From a candidate division WOR-3 bacterium (lineage in GTDB: Bacteria; Hydrothermota; Tepidihabitantia; Tepidihabitantales; Tepidihabitantaceae): a stretch of DNA of 40,567 nucleotides. The notes beneath the pieces were generated by a model. That model did no database searches. It was not told the origin of the DNA and saw only the letters and a list, made by a program, of their open reading frames with translations. The stretch spans positions 1-40,567 of the forward strand of contig VGIR01000018.1 in NCBI GenBank assembly GCA_016867815.1, read 5' to 3'. Both the position numbers and the translations under genes were made by a program. Positions 31,489-40,017 of the stretch are shown here, piece after piece. How positions within the stretch are numbered: position 1 is the first letter of the stretch; every line of letters begins with the position of its first letter.

Positions 31489-32637
31489 CTACTTCCCGGC
31501 CCGTCCGGTGTGCGCGCGGTCGTGCTGGTACATCGGCCACTGGCCGCCGCCGCCCGTGCTCGAAACGGAGAATGCGGAGACGCCCCGGTTATGGCGCGAG
31601 ACTAGCAGGGCGTTGTTCGGGCCAAGGCAGGGGTCGCTCTCGGCTCCTCCTTCTTCCGAGTACTCCCAGAGCTTCCTGCCTTCCGGACTGAACGCCACGA
31701 TGTGATACTCTTGTTCAGTCCACCAGCCGCCCGTGTTTCCGGCAAAGTACACGTTGCCGTCTGCCCCGATGACGCACGAACCGGCGGGTGCGGGGTAGTT
31801 GTGGCGCTGCCAGTGGAGGGTGCCGTCTTGATTCAGGCAAAAGAGCGTATCCAGTCCGTCACCGAGGTATATCATCCCGGATCCATCAATCACCGGCGGA
31901 TTGTCAAGGCTGATGCTCACCGGGCTCACCCACCTCTCCGTTCCGTCCGGGTTGAGCGCTACGACCGGCCCGCTGAAGCAATGCATGTAGATGACCCCGT
32001 CTTCGCCGATCGCCATCGGGCCGGATTCTCTGACACCTGGGACCGAGTAGCGCCAGCGCACCGATCCATCCGGGCCGATCGCCAGGCAACCTACGACCGT
32101 TGTCACGTAGATAGTACCGTCGGCTCCCAGCACGGGAGGCTCGCGCAATTCACTTCCCGTCGGGCAACGCCACCGGATGCCACCATCCGGATTGACCGCG
32201 ACCATCGAACTGCACCCCGGCACGTACACCGTGCCGTCACCTCCCAGCGCCGGAGCGAGATCCTGAAACCGCCACGGCTGGCCAGTGTCGACGACACACT
32301 CCCATACCTTCTGGCCGCTCAACGGGTCGAGCGCTGCCAGTCGAACGAGCTCCTCGTACTTGACCTCGTAGATGCGACTGCTCGAGGCGATCGCCAGCGC
32401 GCCACTATTGCCGCTCCCCGGAATGCTGCACTTGATTGCGCCGGTCGAGTCCAACCCCCAGATGCCGTCACCCGTGGAGACGTATATCATGCCGTCCGGC
32501 GCTACAGCAGGCGTGTGCATGTTTCTGGACCCTATCTCCGTCTGCCAGCGAAGGTGGGCCCGCCCCGGATCGAACAGAGCGCACCCAGAAAGCAGGACAC
32601 CGGCTATGGCGAGCGGTACGATTGCGGCATTCCTCAT
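31489..32637 (-). CDS. PQQ-like beta-propeller lipoprotein
   Basis: The start is ATG 32637 with GGAGG just upstream; a longer frame from 32826 adds only Arg/Gly-rich residues. The 382-residue product has a signal peptide and lipobox (VLLSGC). It then has at least seven repeats of the PQQ/quinoprotein type, with the core pattern PVLGADGTIYV...G...A..PDG..RWRY (for example APALGGDGTVYVPGCSSMVA; PMAIGEDGVIYMHCFSGPVV; PVIDGSGMIYLGDGLDTLFC). It ends with MYQHDRAHTGRAGK, a common tail of outer-membrane PQQ-repeat proteins. No PQQ-binding catalytic residues are evident, so it is probably a structural or binding propeller like BamB rather than a dehydrogenase. Confidence 0.85.
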   Translation of the reverse strand: MRNAAIVPLAIAGVLLSGCALFDPGRAHLRWQTEIGSRNMHTPAVAPDGMIYVSTGDGIWGLDSTGAIKCSIPGSGNSGALAIASSSRIYEVKYEELVRLAALDPLSGQKVWECVVDTGQPWRFQDLAPALGGDGTVYVPGCSSMVAVNPDGGIRWRCPTGSELREPPVLGADGTIYVTTVVGCLAIGPDGSVRWRYSVPGVRESGPMAIGEDGVIYMHCFSGPVVALNPDGTERWVSPVSISLDNPPVIDGSGMIYLGDGLDTLFCLNQDGTLHWQRHNYPAPAGSCVIGADGNVYFAGNTGGWWTEQEYHIVAFSPEGRKLWEYSEEGGAESDPCLGPNNALLVSRHNRGVSAFSVSSTGGGGQWPMYQHDRAHTGRAGK

Positions 32638-32992
32638 CCGACCTCCACTCTCCTTGGCCTGATCAGCGGCGAGCTGGCGAGCCACTGCGTCGGGTTCCAC
32701 TCGAGCGGCCCTTCGGCCTTCGACGGCCGTGTCCGGGAGCACCCGACCTTGCCCGGGCATCTGTCCAGGCCTGCCGGCTCCGCCCGGCCGCTCCGCTCCT
32801 CTCTGTCGTTTCGCGTTCCCTCGCACCCGGTTCCCGTTTCCTGTTTCATCATTGCTCCTTCATCTCCTCGTACTTCTCTTCTGTAACCGGACTCTCCATT
32901 CCGACATCTCATCCGTCTCTTCTCCCCGCATCCGGAGCCGCACCACCCGCTGCATCGCGTCCCTGGTGTCCAACTTCTTCATGGTTCTGTTC
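32638..32992. other. Intergenic region with pyrimidine-rich phrase repeat
   Basis: The plus strand is strongly C/T-rich from about 32800 to 32940 (for example cccggttcccgtttcctgtt). Loosely repeated TTCC/GTTTC units resemble the other phrase-like intergenic repeats. No gene is seen. Confidence 0.45.
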
Positions 32993-34270
32993 CTACCGTC
33001 TCAGCCTGTGGTACGCATATCCAATTGCGGTCAGGCCTACGTCCAGGAACCAGAAGACCAGGGCCGCAGTCCGCAAGCCGGGAGCCGGCCGCAGGGCCCG
33101 GTTCGGTCCGCTCTCGCCCGCGGCCTCGATGGTCCTGCCCTTCCAGGTCGCGTGCCCGGTGGAGAGCATGACGACCGAGCGCACGGCAACAAACAGTGCG
33201 AGGCTGACCGTCGCCGGGTAGAGGAAGGCGAGGTAGGACGGCACGCCGAAGCGCCGGCCGGACAGCAGCAAGAAGCAGAGCGGCACCGCGATGCCGGCCA
33301 GTGCCAGGGGCAGCTGGGAAGGCGCGAGCGCGATACCGAGCCCGGCGAGCACGAGCACTGCAGGCGGCAGGAAGAACAGCAGCACGATCCCGGCCCACGC
33401 CAGGGCAAAAGGCGCCAGCGCGCGGTCGAACGCGGCGAATACGCCCTTGGTGAATCCTTCGACGACGCCGGCCCAGTTCTTGTACATCCGGCAGGTTACG
33501 AATCGGTGGGCGTCGCAGAAGCACCAGTTCAGGCCGTGCGCCACCACCCGGGCCGCGAAGGCGCGGTCGTCGAGTACCTCGCCCCGAACCGAGGCGTACC
33601 CGCCTATCCAGTCATAGGCCTGCCGGCGGAAGAGCATGAACTGCCCGTTGGCGGCGGATATCGGGAGGTGCAGCCGGCGGCAGAGTTCGAAAGGAATGGT
33701 GCAGAACACGTGGTGGATGCTGTAGAAAGGCACGACCAGGCGTTCGCCCCAGGTGCGTATCTCCTGGCCGACGATTGCGGACACGAATTCGAGCCGGCCG
33801 GGCAAAGCTGCGTCCATGGCGGCCCGCAGCGCGCCCGGCGCGTGTACCGTATCGGCGTCGGTGAAGAGGATCCAGTCACCGGACGTCTCCTCGGACAGCT
33901 GCTGACACGCCCAGTTCTTGCCTACCCATCCGGGCGGGCGCGGCAGCCCGGAAAGCACGCGGACGCGGGAGTCGCGGCGGGCGAATTGGGCCAGGATCTG
34001 CGCGGTCCGGTCGGTCGAATTGTCGTCCAGCACGACGACTTCGAAGTCGGGATAGTCCTGAGCCAGGAGCGACGGGATGAGGCGCGGCAAGTTCTCCTCC
34101 TCATTGCGGGCCGGGACGAGGATAGAGACGCGCGGATAGTGCGGTTGAGACGGGTACCTGCCCAGACGCGGCATGGTCAGCAGGTTGCCGAGGCAGACGG
34201 CGAGCACATAGAAGGCCAGCGCCAGCGCCACCCACTGGAGCACGGCGAGGTGTGTCATCAACTCCATCAT
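32993..34270 (-). CDS. GT2-family membrane glycosyltransferase (HpnB/CrtQ-like)
   Basis: This 425-residue protein has an N-terminal membrane helix. The GT-A catalytic domain has VSILVPARNEEENL, the VVLDDNSTDRT and FTDADTVHAPGALRA (metal-binding DAD) motifs, and LDDRAFAARVVAHG as the later acidic motif. Four to five C-terminal membrane helices follow. The arrangement matches hopene-associated HpnB and carotenoid CrtQ-like glycosyltransferases, which modify membrane lipids; the acceptor here is not known and no hopanoid or carotenoid genes are adjacent. A second ATG codon follows the first. There is no clear ribosome site. Confidence 0.85.
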   Translation of the reverse strand: MMELMTHLAVLQWVALALAFYVLAVCLGNLLTMPRLGRYPSQPHYPRVSILVPARNEEENLPRLIPSLLAQDYPDFEVVVLDDNSTDRTAQILAQFARRDSRVRVLSGLPRPPGWVGKNWACQQLSEETSGDWILFTDADTVHAPGALRAAMDAALPGRLEFVSAIVGQEIRTWGERLVVPFYSIHHVFCTIPFELCRRLHLPISAANGQFMLFRRQAYDWIGGYASVRGEVLDDRAFAARVVAHGLNWCFCDAHRFVTCRMYKNWAGVVEGFTKGVFAAFDRALAPFALAWAGIVLLFFLPPAVLVLAGLGIALAPSQLPLALAGIAVPLCFLLLSGRRFGVPSYLAFLYPATVSLALFVAVRSVVMLSTGHATWKGRTIEAAGESGPNRALRPAPGLRTAALVFWFLDVGLTAIGYAYHRLRR

Positions 34271-35480
34271 GGCTGACCATATGCACTGATGGTGCCATCA
34301 AGTGACATGGCGCAGATGCGAGACTTAGTGGCAGGCCGGGGCAATGAAGCGTCTCTCCTTGGTCACAGGGCGTCACCGGGCGGATACAGATGTCTGTGTC
34401 GTCGGAGAGTCCCTCGTCCATCTTCGATCCTCGGCCGCAGCAGCCCCTGCGGGACGATACTCCCGCCGTCCTGTCCTTCCTGATTCTTGTGTCCTTGTGG
34501 TTGGACTTCGCGTCCTCGCAGCTTCCCTGACGCCCTGGGTAGTATCGGTCAGGGCAGCTCATCGAGTAGCTCGACCGGTTGCGGTGCGAGTGAAACGGCG
34601 GGCAGTATGGGCGGCAACCCGGCAATCTCCGGTCCGAACGACCGGGTAAGATCCGGACAGGGTTCCTCAACGAATTGCGGCCGGGACTGTCCGCAGGATG
34701 AAGGACCAGGGACTCCCCGAGACGATTCGGCGGACCGCAATCCAACGTATCCCTGGATCTATCTCGGGGGCTACCCCCCGAGCAGTCCCGGGGGCGGCGG
34801 GGGGCAGGCCCTCCAGAAAGAGGCTTCGAGATTGAGGATACGGGAGTTGTGGCGGTTTTGCGCGGACTTGGCCTAAACTGCAGAGATGCAGCACTGCCGC
34901 CGACGGGCCGCAAGTGATGGATGCAAGCACGCCGCTTTTCTGGTCGCCACTCGCCAACCTCTCGCTTCTGCCTTCGGTTCCTCCGCCACGCGATCCCCAG
35001 ATCGCCTGATTTCTTTGCGCCGCACTTCTGCATTCCGATCTCTGAACCGACCGACACCTGGACCTTTGTGTCTTGGTGTCTTTGTGGTGAGAATCCCCTC
35101 CGCGCCTGCCTTCCTTGTCTTCTCTCCGTTTTCTGGCAGACTGTGTCGTGGATACCAGGGGGGACACCGAGCTTGTCCAATGGCTCGAATTTCGCATCCG
35201 CGAGCTACCACAGATTGGACTCGTGCCAGACAACAGGTACAACTGACTGTGGCGCATCTATGCTACTGGCCAGTCCTGAGACAAGCTCTACCTCTCCGTA
35301 TGGACTAAGAAGCGCTTCAAGGTGTCTCGGGACTTGCCCCAATCCCGACCACCTAGGGCATTTCGGACTCTAGATCCCAGATCCAAGATCCGCCTTCGGC
35401 ATCCGGCCATCCAGTTTGACACGCAGCGGCTAGGGTCAGATTGGGCTCAAGGTGGAGACGCCGTGCAGGCGCGAGCCGGG
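34271..35480. other. 1.2-kb gene-poor region with repeat fragments
   Basis: No confident gene. It contains phrase-like repeats (gattcttgtgtccttgtggt near 34481; ctttgtgtcttggtgtcttt near 35060; ctagatcccagatccaagat near 35370) and an 8-bp GC hairpin at 34763-34782. One short plus-strand reading, 35148-35246 (GTG start, TELVQWLEFRIRELPQIGLV in the middle), looks protein-like over 32 codons but has no start signals. It may be a relic of a lost gene. Confidence 0.5.
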
Positions 35481-36152
35481 CTAGGCAGGCTGGTCCGGTA
35501 GGGGCTGGATGCAGCGGTCCGTGTCGTAGTTGGGGTTGTTGACCCAGCGGTCGACGCGGTAGGCTTCCATCAGGTCCGGCTTGAACTGGCGGAGGAGGGC
35601 GCCGTAGTCTTTGTTCTCCGGGTCGAGCCAGGCATCCCAGTCGTCGCGGGCGATGATGACCGGCATCCGTCCGTTGATGTGCTCGAGCAGTTTGTTGGCC
35701 GAGGTCGTGAGGACGACGCCGGTGGCAAGGCTGCGGCCATCGTGCTCCCACATCTCGTGCATGCCCGCGATGGCGAACGGCGACGCGTCTTTCATGCGGA
35801 TGAACCACGGCTGTTTGAGGTGGTCTGTGGGCTGCCAATCGTAGTATCCGTCCGCGGGCACGAGCATCCGGTTGTGCGCGATGGCGTGGCGGAACGCGGG
35901 TTTGGTCGCGGCGGTTTCAGCCCGGGCGTTGACCAGCTTCTTGCCGATGGTCTCGTCTTTGGCCCACGAGGGCACGAGTCCCCAGCGCAGGCGCAGGACG
36001 GTACGGCTGCGGCTCGCCCGGTCGAGCGCGACGGCCTCGACCTCGGTCTGGGGGGCGATGTTGTAGCGGCGTTTGAACCCGATGCCCATGGAGACGCCGA
36101 AGAGGTCGGAGAGTTTGTCCGGCGGGGAGAAGAGGGCTATGCGTCCGCACAC
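35481..36152 (-). CDS. SRAP-domain protein (YedK/HMCES family) with Asp at the catalytic Glu position
   Basis: This 223-residue protein captures abasic sites in single-stranded DNA by a covalent thiazolidine link through Cys2, which is exposed after Met removal. It starts MCGRIALF, and has LRWGLVPSWAKD, NARAET with Asn75, RMLVPADGYYDW, and EHINGRMPVII with His158. At residue 105, where YedK has the catalytic Glu in its ADGWFEW-type motif, this protein has Asp (ADGYYDW). The rest of the active site is intact. It is a single gene without SOS-box or partner genes that I can see. Confidence 0.93.
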   Translation of the reverse strand: MCGRIALFSPPDKLSDLFGVSMGIGFKRRYNIAPQTEVEAVALDRASRSRTVLRLRWGLVPSWAKDETIGKKLVNARAETAATKPAFRHAIAHNRMLVPADGYYDWQPTDHLKQPWFIRMKDASPFAIAGMHEMWEHDGRSLATGVVLTTSANKLLEHINGRMPVIIARDDWDAWLDPENKDYGALLRQFKPDLMEAYRVDRWVNNPNYDTDRCIQPLPDQPA

Positions 36153-36272
36153 GGCTCAGCGCCCCATGCGGAACCGCAGTCCGGACCGGCCATTCACGCA
36201 GCCAGTATAGCGCCGGAACCGCGCGAAGTCATCCGACTCACGCCGGCCGTCTTACACGCCTGCACGTTTCGG

Positions 36273-36301
36273 ATTGAACCGAGCCGTGGTCATGATAGAC
36301 T
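36273..36301 (+). promoter_or_regulatory. Possible sigma70-like promoter
   Basis: TTGAAC (36274-36279), a 16-base spacer and TAGACT (36296-36301), about 80 bases before the ATG at 36381. The -10 match is weak. Confidence 0.3.
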
Positions 36302-36380
36302 CCAGCCTGATAGAGTATGCGTGTAGCAGTATCGCTTTCGATGGTCGCGGATGCTCCACGTCCGCCGTCAATGATGGAGA

Positions 36381-37229
36381 ATGCAGATAGTGACTCGCAC
36401 GGACCCCGGAATGCCTGACGACATTGCCCTCGCGGCCACCTGGCACCCAAGGGGTGAGACGCAGCGCCTCGCCCGAGCGTGGAGGAGAATCAGCGAGACA
36501 TTTCGCGCCGTGTCGATAGTCGTGCCTTCGGATGTGCACAGCGCTCAACTCGCCGATCAGGTCGGGGCGGTTCGGCAGCAGATCTCTTCCGCACCGAATT
36601 GGAGCAGGGGGCGCTACGAGGCTCTGCGCCTGGCTGTCGCCAGCGGCGCCTCGGCCATCGAGTATGTTGATATGGACCATCTGCTCAGGTGGATAGAGAC
36701 AAGACCGGACGAGTTGCATAGGGTGACCGAGACGGCGGCTCATACTCCTTTCGTTGTGATCGGTAGATCAGAGCAAGCGTACTCGACGTACCCGCTCGCG
36801 ATAAGGGAGACCGAGCGACCGATCAACAGCCTCTTCTCTCACATTTTCGGACAGGAGATGGACCTTTGTGCCGCGACGCGCCGCATGAGCCGGGACATTG
36901 CCGGCATGTTGCTGCGGGAAAGCAGTAGCGATGCTACCTTCGGCGTTGATACCGAGTGGCCGGCCATCGCGTTCCGGCGCGGAGTCAAACTCGAGTACGT
37001 CGAAGTCGATGGTCTGGACTGGGAATCTGCCGATCAGTATCAAGATACCGCGGCTGACGCTGCCCGGCAGTCGCGACTGGCGGCGCTGTACGATCGCGAC
37101 CCAGAGAAGTGGTCGTTCCGGGTCAGGGCGGCGGAGGGCATGATTCGGGCGGGCCTCACCGCACTCGGGAGATGTCGCTGCGACGAGCCAAATCCGCAAT
37201 GTCACCCCGACGCAGCGGGCGGCTACTAG
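36381..37229 (+). CDS. Uncharacterised protein with a DxD motif (possible GT-A-like)
   Basis: This 282-residue cytoplasmic-type protein has no signal peptide. It opens MQIVTRTDPGMPDDIALAAT, and has alternating strand/helix segments (FRAVSIVVPSD; SAIEYVDMDHLLRWIE; TPFVVIGRS; GVDTEWPAIAFRRG; VKLEYVEVDGLDW). The DMD triad at the end of a strand, followed later by an acidic DTEWP segment, is the layout expected for GT-A nucleotide-sugar enzymes. However, I do not recognise the family and no nucleotide-binding signature is certain. The start is ATG 36381 with GGAG 5 bases upstream. It stands alone; neighbours on both sides are on the other strand. Confidence 0.6.
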   Translation: MQIVTRTDPGMPDDIALAATWHPRGETQRLARAWRRISETFRAVSIVVPSDVHSAQLADQVGAVRQQISSAPNWSRGRYEALRLAVASGASAIEYVDMDHLLRWIETRPDELHRVTETAAHTPFVVIGRSEQAYSTYPLAIRETERPINSLFSHIFGQEMDLCAATRRMSRDIAGMLLRESSSDATFGVDTEWPAIAFRRGVKLEYVEVDGLDWESADQYQDTAADAARQSRLAALYDRDPEKWSFRVRAAEGMIRAGLTALGRCRCDEPNPQCHPDAAGGY

Positions 37230-37358
37230 CACCAGGCTGCGAGCCAGCTGCCCGTCGGTAGCGTCGTTTTGTAGGTCGGCAGTAGTCCTGAACGCCGTCC
37301 CGCAAAGAGAAGGCTGCCGGCAGCGACGCGGGCAGCTCTTTCCCGACGAACACCGATT

Positions 37359-39725
37359 CTAGTCGGCTCGGACGATCTTGGTCACGGTCCCGGTCCGGCC
37401 ACCAGTGCGGGGCCGCACTTCGCAGACGAAGTACACGCCCGGCGCGAGGCGCGACACGTCGTTCGCGCCCGGACGTAGGTCGAGGACGCTGCGTCCGGTG
37501 ATGTCTAGCAGGAAGCTTGACGTCTCACGCTCGACGCCTGAAGCCAAAGGCAAGCGCAGCACGCCGCGGACGATGGTGGTGCCAAGGGGCGCGGGTCCCG
37601 TTCCCGACTGCGGCGCGCCTTCGATCCCGACCGGCACGCTGTCGCGGATGACCACAACGCTGCTTGAATAGAGGCCGGCGACGTAGATTCGGTTCTCGGC
37701 TGGGTTCCAGACCAGGTCGCTGGGTTCGGCGCCGACAGTGATGGTCGTGTCGATGGCGTTGGTCGCACCGTCGATGACCGTTACCGTCGTACCGCCACCG
37801 TTGGCGCAGTAGATCCGGTTGTTGATCGAGTCGTAGCAGAGAGACTGGGGCAGATAGCCGACAGTCAGGGTCGTGTCTGTCTGCTTGGTCGCGCAGTCAA
37901 TGACCGTGACTTTGCTGTCGGCCCGGTTGGCGCTGTAGATCTTGTTGTCCTGCGGATTGTAGCACAGGCACCAGGGCTCGGCGCCGAGCGCAATCGTCGT
38001 CTCCACGGCATTGGTAGCCCCATCGATGACGGTTATGCTGTTGCCGTATTGGTTGGCGCAGTAGACGTCTCTCGAGCCGGTGCTGTAGCAGACCGCGACC
38101 GGGCTGCTGCCGACCGCGACGACCGTGTCGACGTGATTCGTCGCGCCGTTGATCACGACCACGTTGTTGCCGTAGGTAGAGGCGTAGATCTTGTTGTGCT
38201 CGGGGTTGTAGCAGAGGCTGTTCGGCACGACGCCGGCCGGCACGACCGTGTCCACGGTGTTGGTCGCGCCGTCGATGATCGCCACCGTCGAGGCTGCCAT
38301 GTTGGCGATGTAGACCTTGTTTTCCGCCGGGTTGACACAGGAAGCGTGCGGGGCGTTGCCGGTGGACAGTTTGGCGATGACCGTATTGGTCACGCCGCTG
38401 ATGACCGCCACCGAGTCCGAGTACTCGTTGGAGCAATAGACGTTGTCGTTCGCCGGGTTCCAGCAGAGCGCGCGCGGGCCGTAGCCGGGATTGATGTTGG
38501 CGACGACGCGGTTGGTCGCCGCGTCGATCACGGCCACGGTGCTCCAGTTCTCGTCCGCGGCGTAGACCTTGTCACGCTGGGCGTTGTAGCAGAGCGCCTG
38601 CGGATAGGCCTGGACTACTGCCCTGGCAACCACCGCATTCGACGCGCCGTCGACAACCGCCACCGCTCCCTCGCCGTAGTTGGCGCTGAACACGCGGTTG
38701 CACTCCGGGCTGTAGCAGACGGCCTGGGGCATGCTGCCGACGTCCACAGTCGCCACCACGCCATTGGTCGTACCGTCGATTACCGTCAGCGTCGCGGTCG
38801 TGCTGTTCGCGCAGTAGACCTTGTTGTTCTTGGAGTTGTAGCAGAGCGCGGCAGCGCCGTTGCCGGCAGCCACCGTGGTGATCCGCTGGTTGGTGGCGCC
38901 GTCGATGATGGTGACGTTGGCGCTCGAGAAGTTGGCGCAGTAGACCTTGTTGTCGTTGGGGTTGTAGCCGAGCGCCCAGGGATTGGTCCCCGCGCTCACG
39001 GTCGCGATCACCGCGTTCGTTCCGCCGTCGATGACCGTCACGTTGCTACTGCCCTGGTTCGCGGAGTAGAGCTTGTGGTCCTGCGAGTTGTAACAGAGGG
39101 CAAACGGCTTGTCGCCCACCGGGACGCTGGCGACGACCGTGTTGCTCGTTCCGCTGATGACCGAGATGGTGTCGCGCCCGAAGTTGGCGCAGTACACCGT
39201 GTTGCCGTAAGGGTTGTAGCAGAGTGCGTAGGGCATGTCTTTGACCGCGACCGTGGCCAGCACCGAGTCGGTGGCGCCGTCGATGACGGTCACGTTGTCG
39301 CTCGAGGCGTTGGCGCAGTAGACCTTATTGTCGGTTGGGTTGTAGCAGAGCGCAAACGGTTCGTTGCCGACGGCGATCGTGGCGACCGGCTGGTTGGTGG
39401 AACCGTTGATGACCGTCACGCTGTCGCTGGTCTGGTTCGCGGCGTAGATCTTGTGGTTCTGCGTGTTGACGCAGAGCGCCTGCACGTCGATTCCGGCGGG
39501 GATGCGGGCGATCCGTTGGCTGGTCGAGCAGTCGACTGCGATTACGCACCTTCCGGCTACGCCGCCTACGTAGCAGGCGTCCGACACCGAGTCGTAGACG
39601 ATCGACTGCGGGTAGACCATGCCTCCGAGCGAATCGGGCAGCCAGATCTCTGTCTCAAGCCACTGGGCAGTGGCGGAGACACACAGCAGGCTGCAGATGG
39701 CCAGTAGTACGAACTTGAGTTTCAC
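37359..39725 (-). CDS. YncE/YVTN-type beta-propeller protein, 16 repeats, sorting-like C-terminus
   Basis: The start is GTG 39725 behind GGAGG; the ATG frame from 39761 adds 12 residues from the duplicated 5' segment. The 788-residue product has a signal peptide (VKLKFVLLAICSLLCVSATA). It then has 16 tandem repeats of about 42 residues with the pattern ALCYNP..NKVYCAN..S..VTVIDGATN.V..T..VG.EP. The first and last are degenerate, which fits two propellers of 7-8 blades. A C-terminal domain (FLLDITGRSVLDLRPGANDV, then RLAPGVYFVCEV) looks like a type A sorting / FlgD-like tail, as on the C25 peptidase. It is likely secreted or surface-bound; ligand unknown. Confidence 0.9.
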   Translation of the reverse strand: MKLKFVLLAICSLLCVSATAQWLETEIWLPDSLGGMVYPQSIVYDSVSDACYVGGVAGRCVIAVDCSTSQRIARIPAGIDVQALCVNTQNHKIYAANQTSDSVTVINGSTNQPVATIAVGNEPFALCYNPTDNKVYCANASSDNVTVIDGATDSVLATVAVKDMPYALCYNPYGNTVYCANFGRDTISVISGTSNTVVASVPVGDKPFALCYNSQDHKLYSANQGSSNVTVIDGGTNAVIATVSAGTNPWALGYNPNDNKVYCANFSSANVTIIDGATNQRITTVAAGNGAAALCYNSKNNKVYCANSTTATLTVIDGTTNGVVATVDVGSMPQAVCYSPECNRVFSANYGEGAVAVVDGASNAVVARAVVQAYPQALCYNAQRDKVYAADENWSTVAVIDAATNRVVANINPGYGPRALCWNPANDNVYCSNEYSDSVAVISGVTNTVIAKLSTGNAPHASCVNPAENKVYIANMAASTVAIIDGATNTVDTVVPAGVVPNSLCYNPEHNKIYASTYGNNVVVINGATNHVDTVVAVGSSPVAVCYSTGSRDVYCANQYGNSITVIDGATNAVETTIALGAEPWCLCYNPQDNKIYSANRADSKVTVIDCATKQTDTTLTVGYLPQSLCYDSINNRIYCANGGGTTVTVIDGATNAIDTTITVGAEPSDLVWNPAENRIYVAGLYSSSVVVIRDSVPVGIEGAPQSGTGPAPLGTTIVRGVLRLPLASGVERETSSFLLDITGRSVLDLRPGANDVSRLAPGVYFVCEVRPRTGGRTGTVTKIVRAD
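37680..39640. repeat. About 126-bp tandem coding repeats of the propeller gene
   Basis: The 42-codon repeat is visible in DNA as recurring segments such as gttggcgcagtagaccttgt and gccgtcgatgac on the plus strand. Copies have drifted and are not identical, so this is protein-level repetition rather than a CRISPR array. Confidence 0.8.
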
Positions 39726-39880
39726 GCAACCTCCTATTATTGCATGACCTAGCTGCGCCAATCTTGCCGCAAGCCGGGCCGCTTGTCAAGCCCATCCGGC
39801 TGGCCGCTTCTCAGCCTCGCGTCATGGTGTCGACGCCTTCCGGGCACTAGTGCCGGGCAGTGCCGCTGACCGCCTGCGGT
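39644..39880. repeat. 237-bp direct duplication, copy 2
   Basis: This matches 30715-30951 (7 mismatches, no gaps). It contains the start, ribosome site and signal-peptide codons of the propeller gene. At the right edge the hairpin that is intact in copy 1 is cut after GCGGT; the following sequence leads into the transposase-bearing element. Confidence 0.9.
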
Positions 39881-40017
39881 TGAGGCGTTTGGAGCGCTGT
39901 CGGAGCGTTTGGTGGGCAACAATCCTAGCTCGAGTTCCTGTATGTCTCACTCGTCTATGTCACTTGGTTGGGGCTACTGCCCGGCGGTTATGTCAAACTG
40001 CAGCGATTCCGTCATAC
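39881..40017. mobile_element. Probable left end of the insertion sequence
   Basis: This lies between the broken duplication and the transposase stop. It contains a short direct repeat, ggcgtttgg / agcgtttggt (39885-39912), that could be a subterminal transposase site. The matching right end is outside the window, so terminal inverted repeats cannot be checked. Confidence 0.4.

Noticed and set aside
31073-31705. Plus-strand ORFs of about 200 codons in the 30.9-31.7 kb gap
   Set aside because: Overlapping frames on the same strand with Arg/Ser/Pro-rich products and no ribosome sites; the 3' half is antisense to the PQQ-type gene.
37680-39640. Regular DNA repeats that could suggest a CRISPR array
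   Set aside because: The period is about 126 bases, the copies are diverged and the whole stretch is one coding frame of 42-residue units.
38049-39707. 552-codon plus-strand frame opposite the propeller gene
   Set aside because: It is the mirror of the 42-codon repeats; Val/Asp/Arg-rich composition and no start signals.
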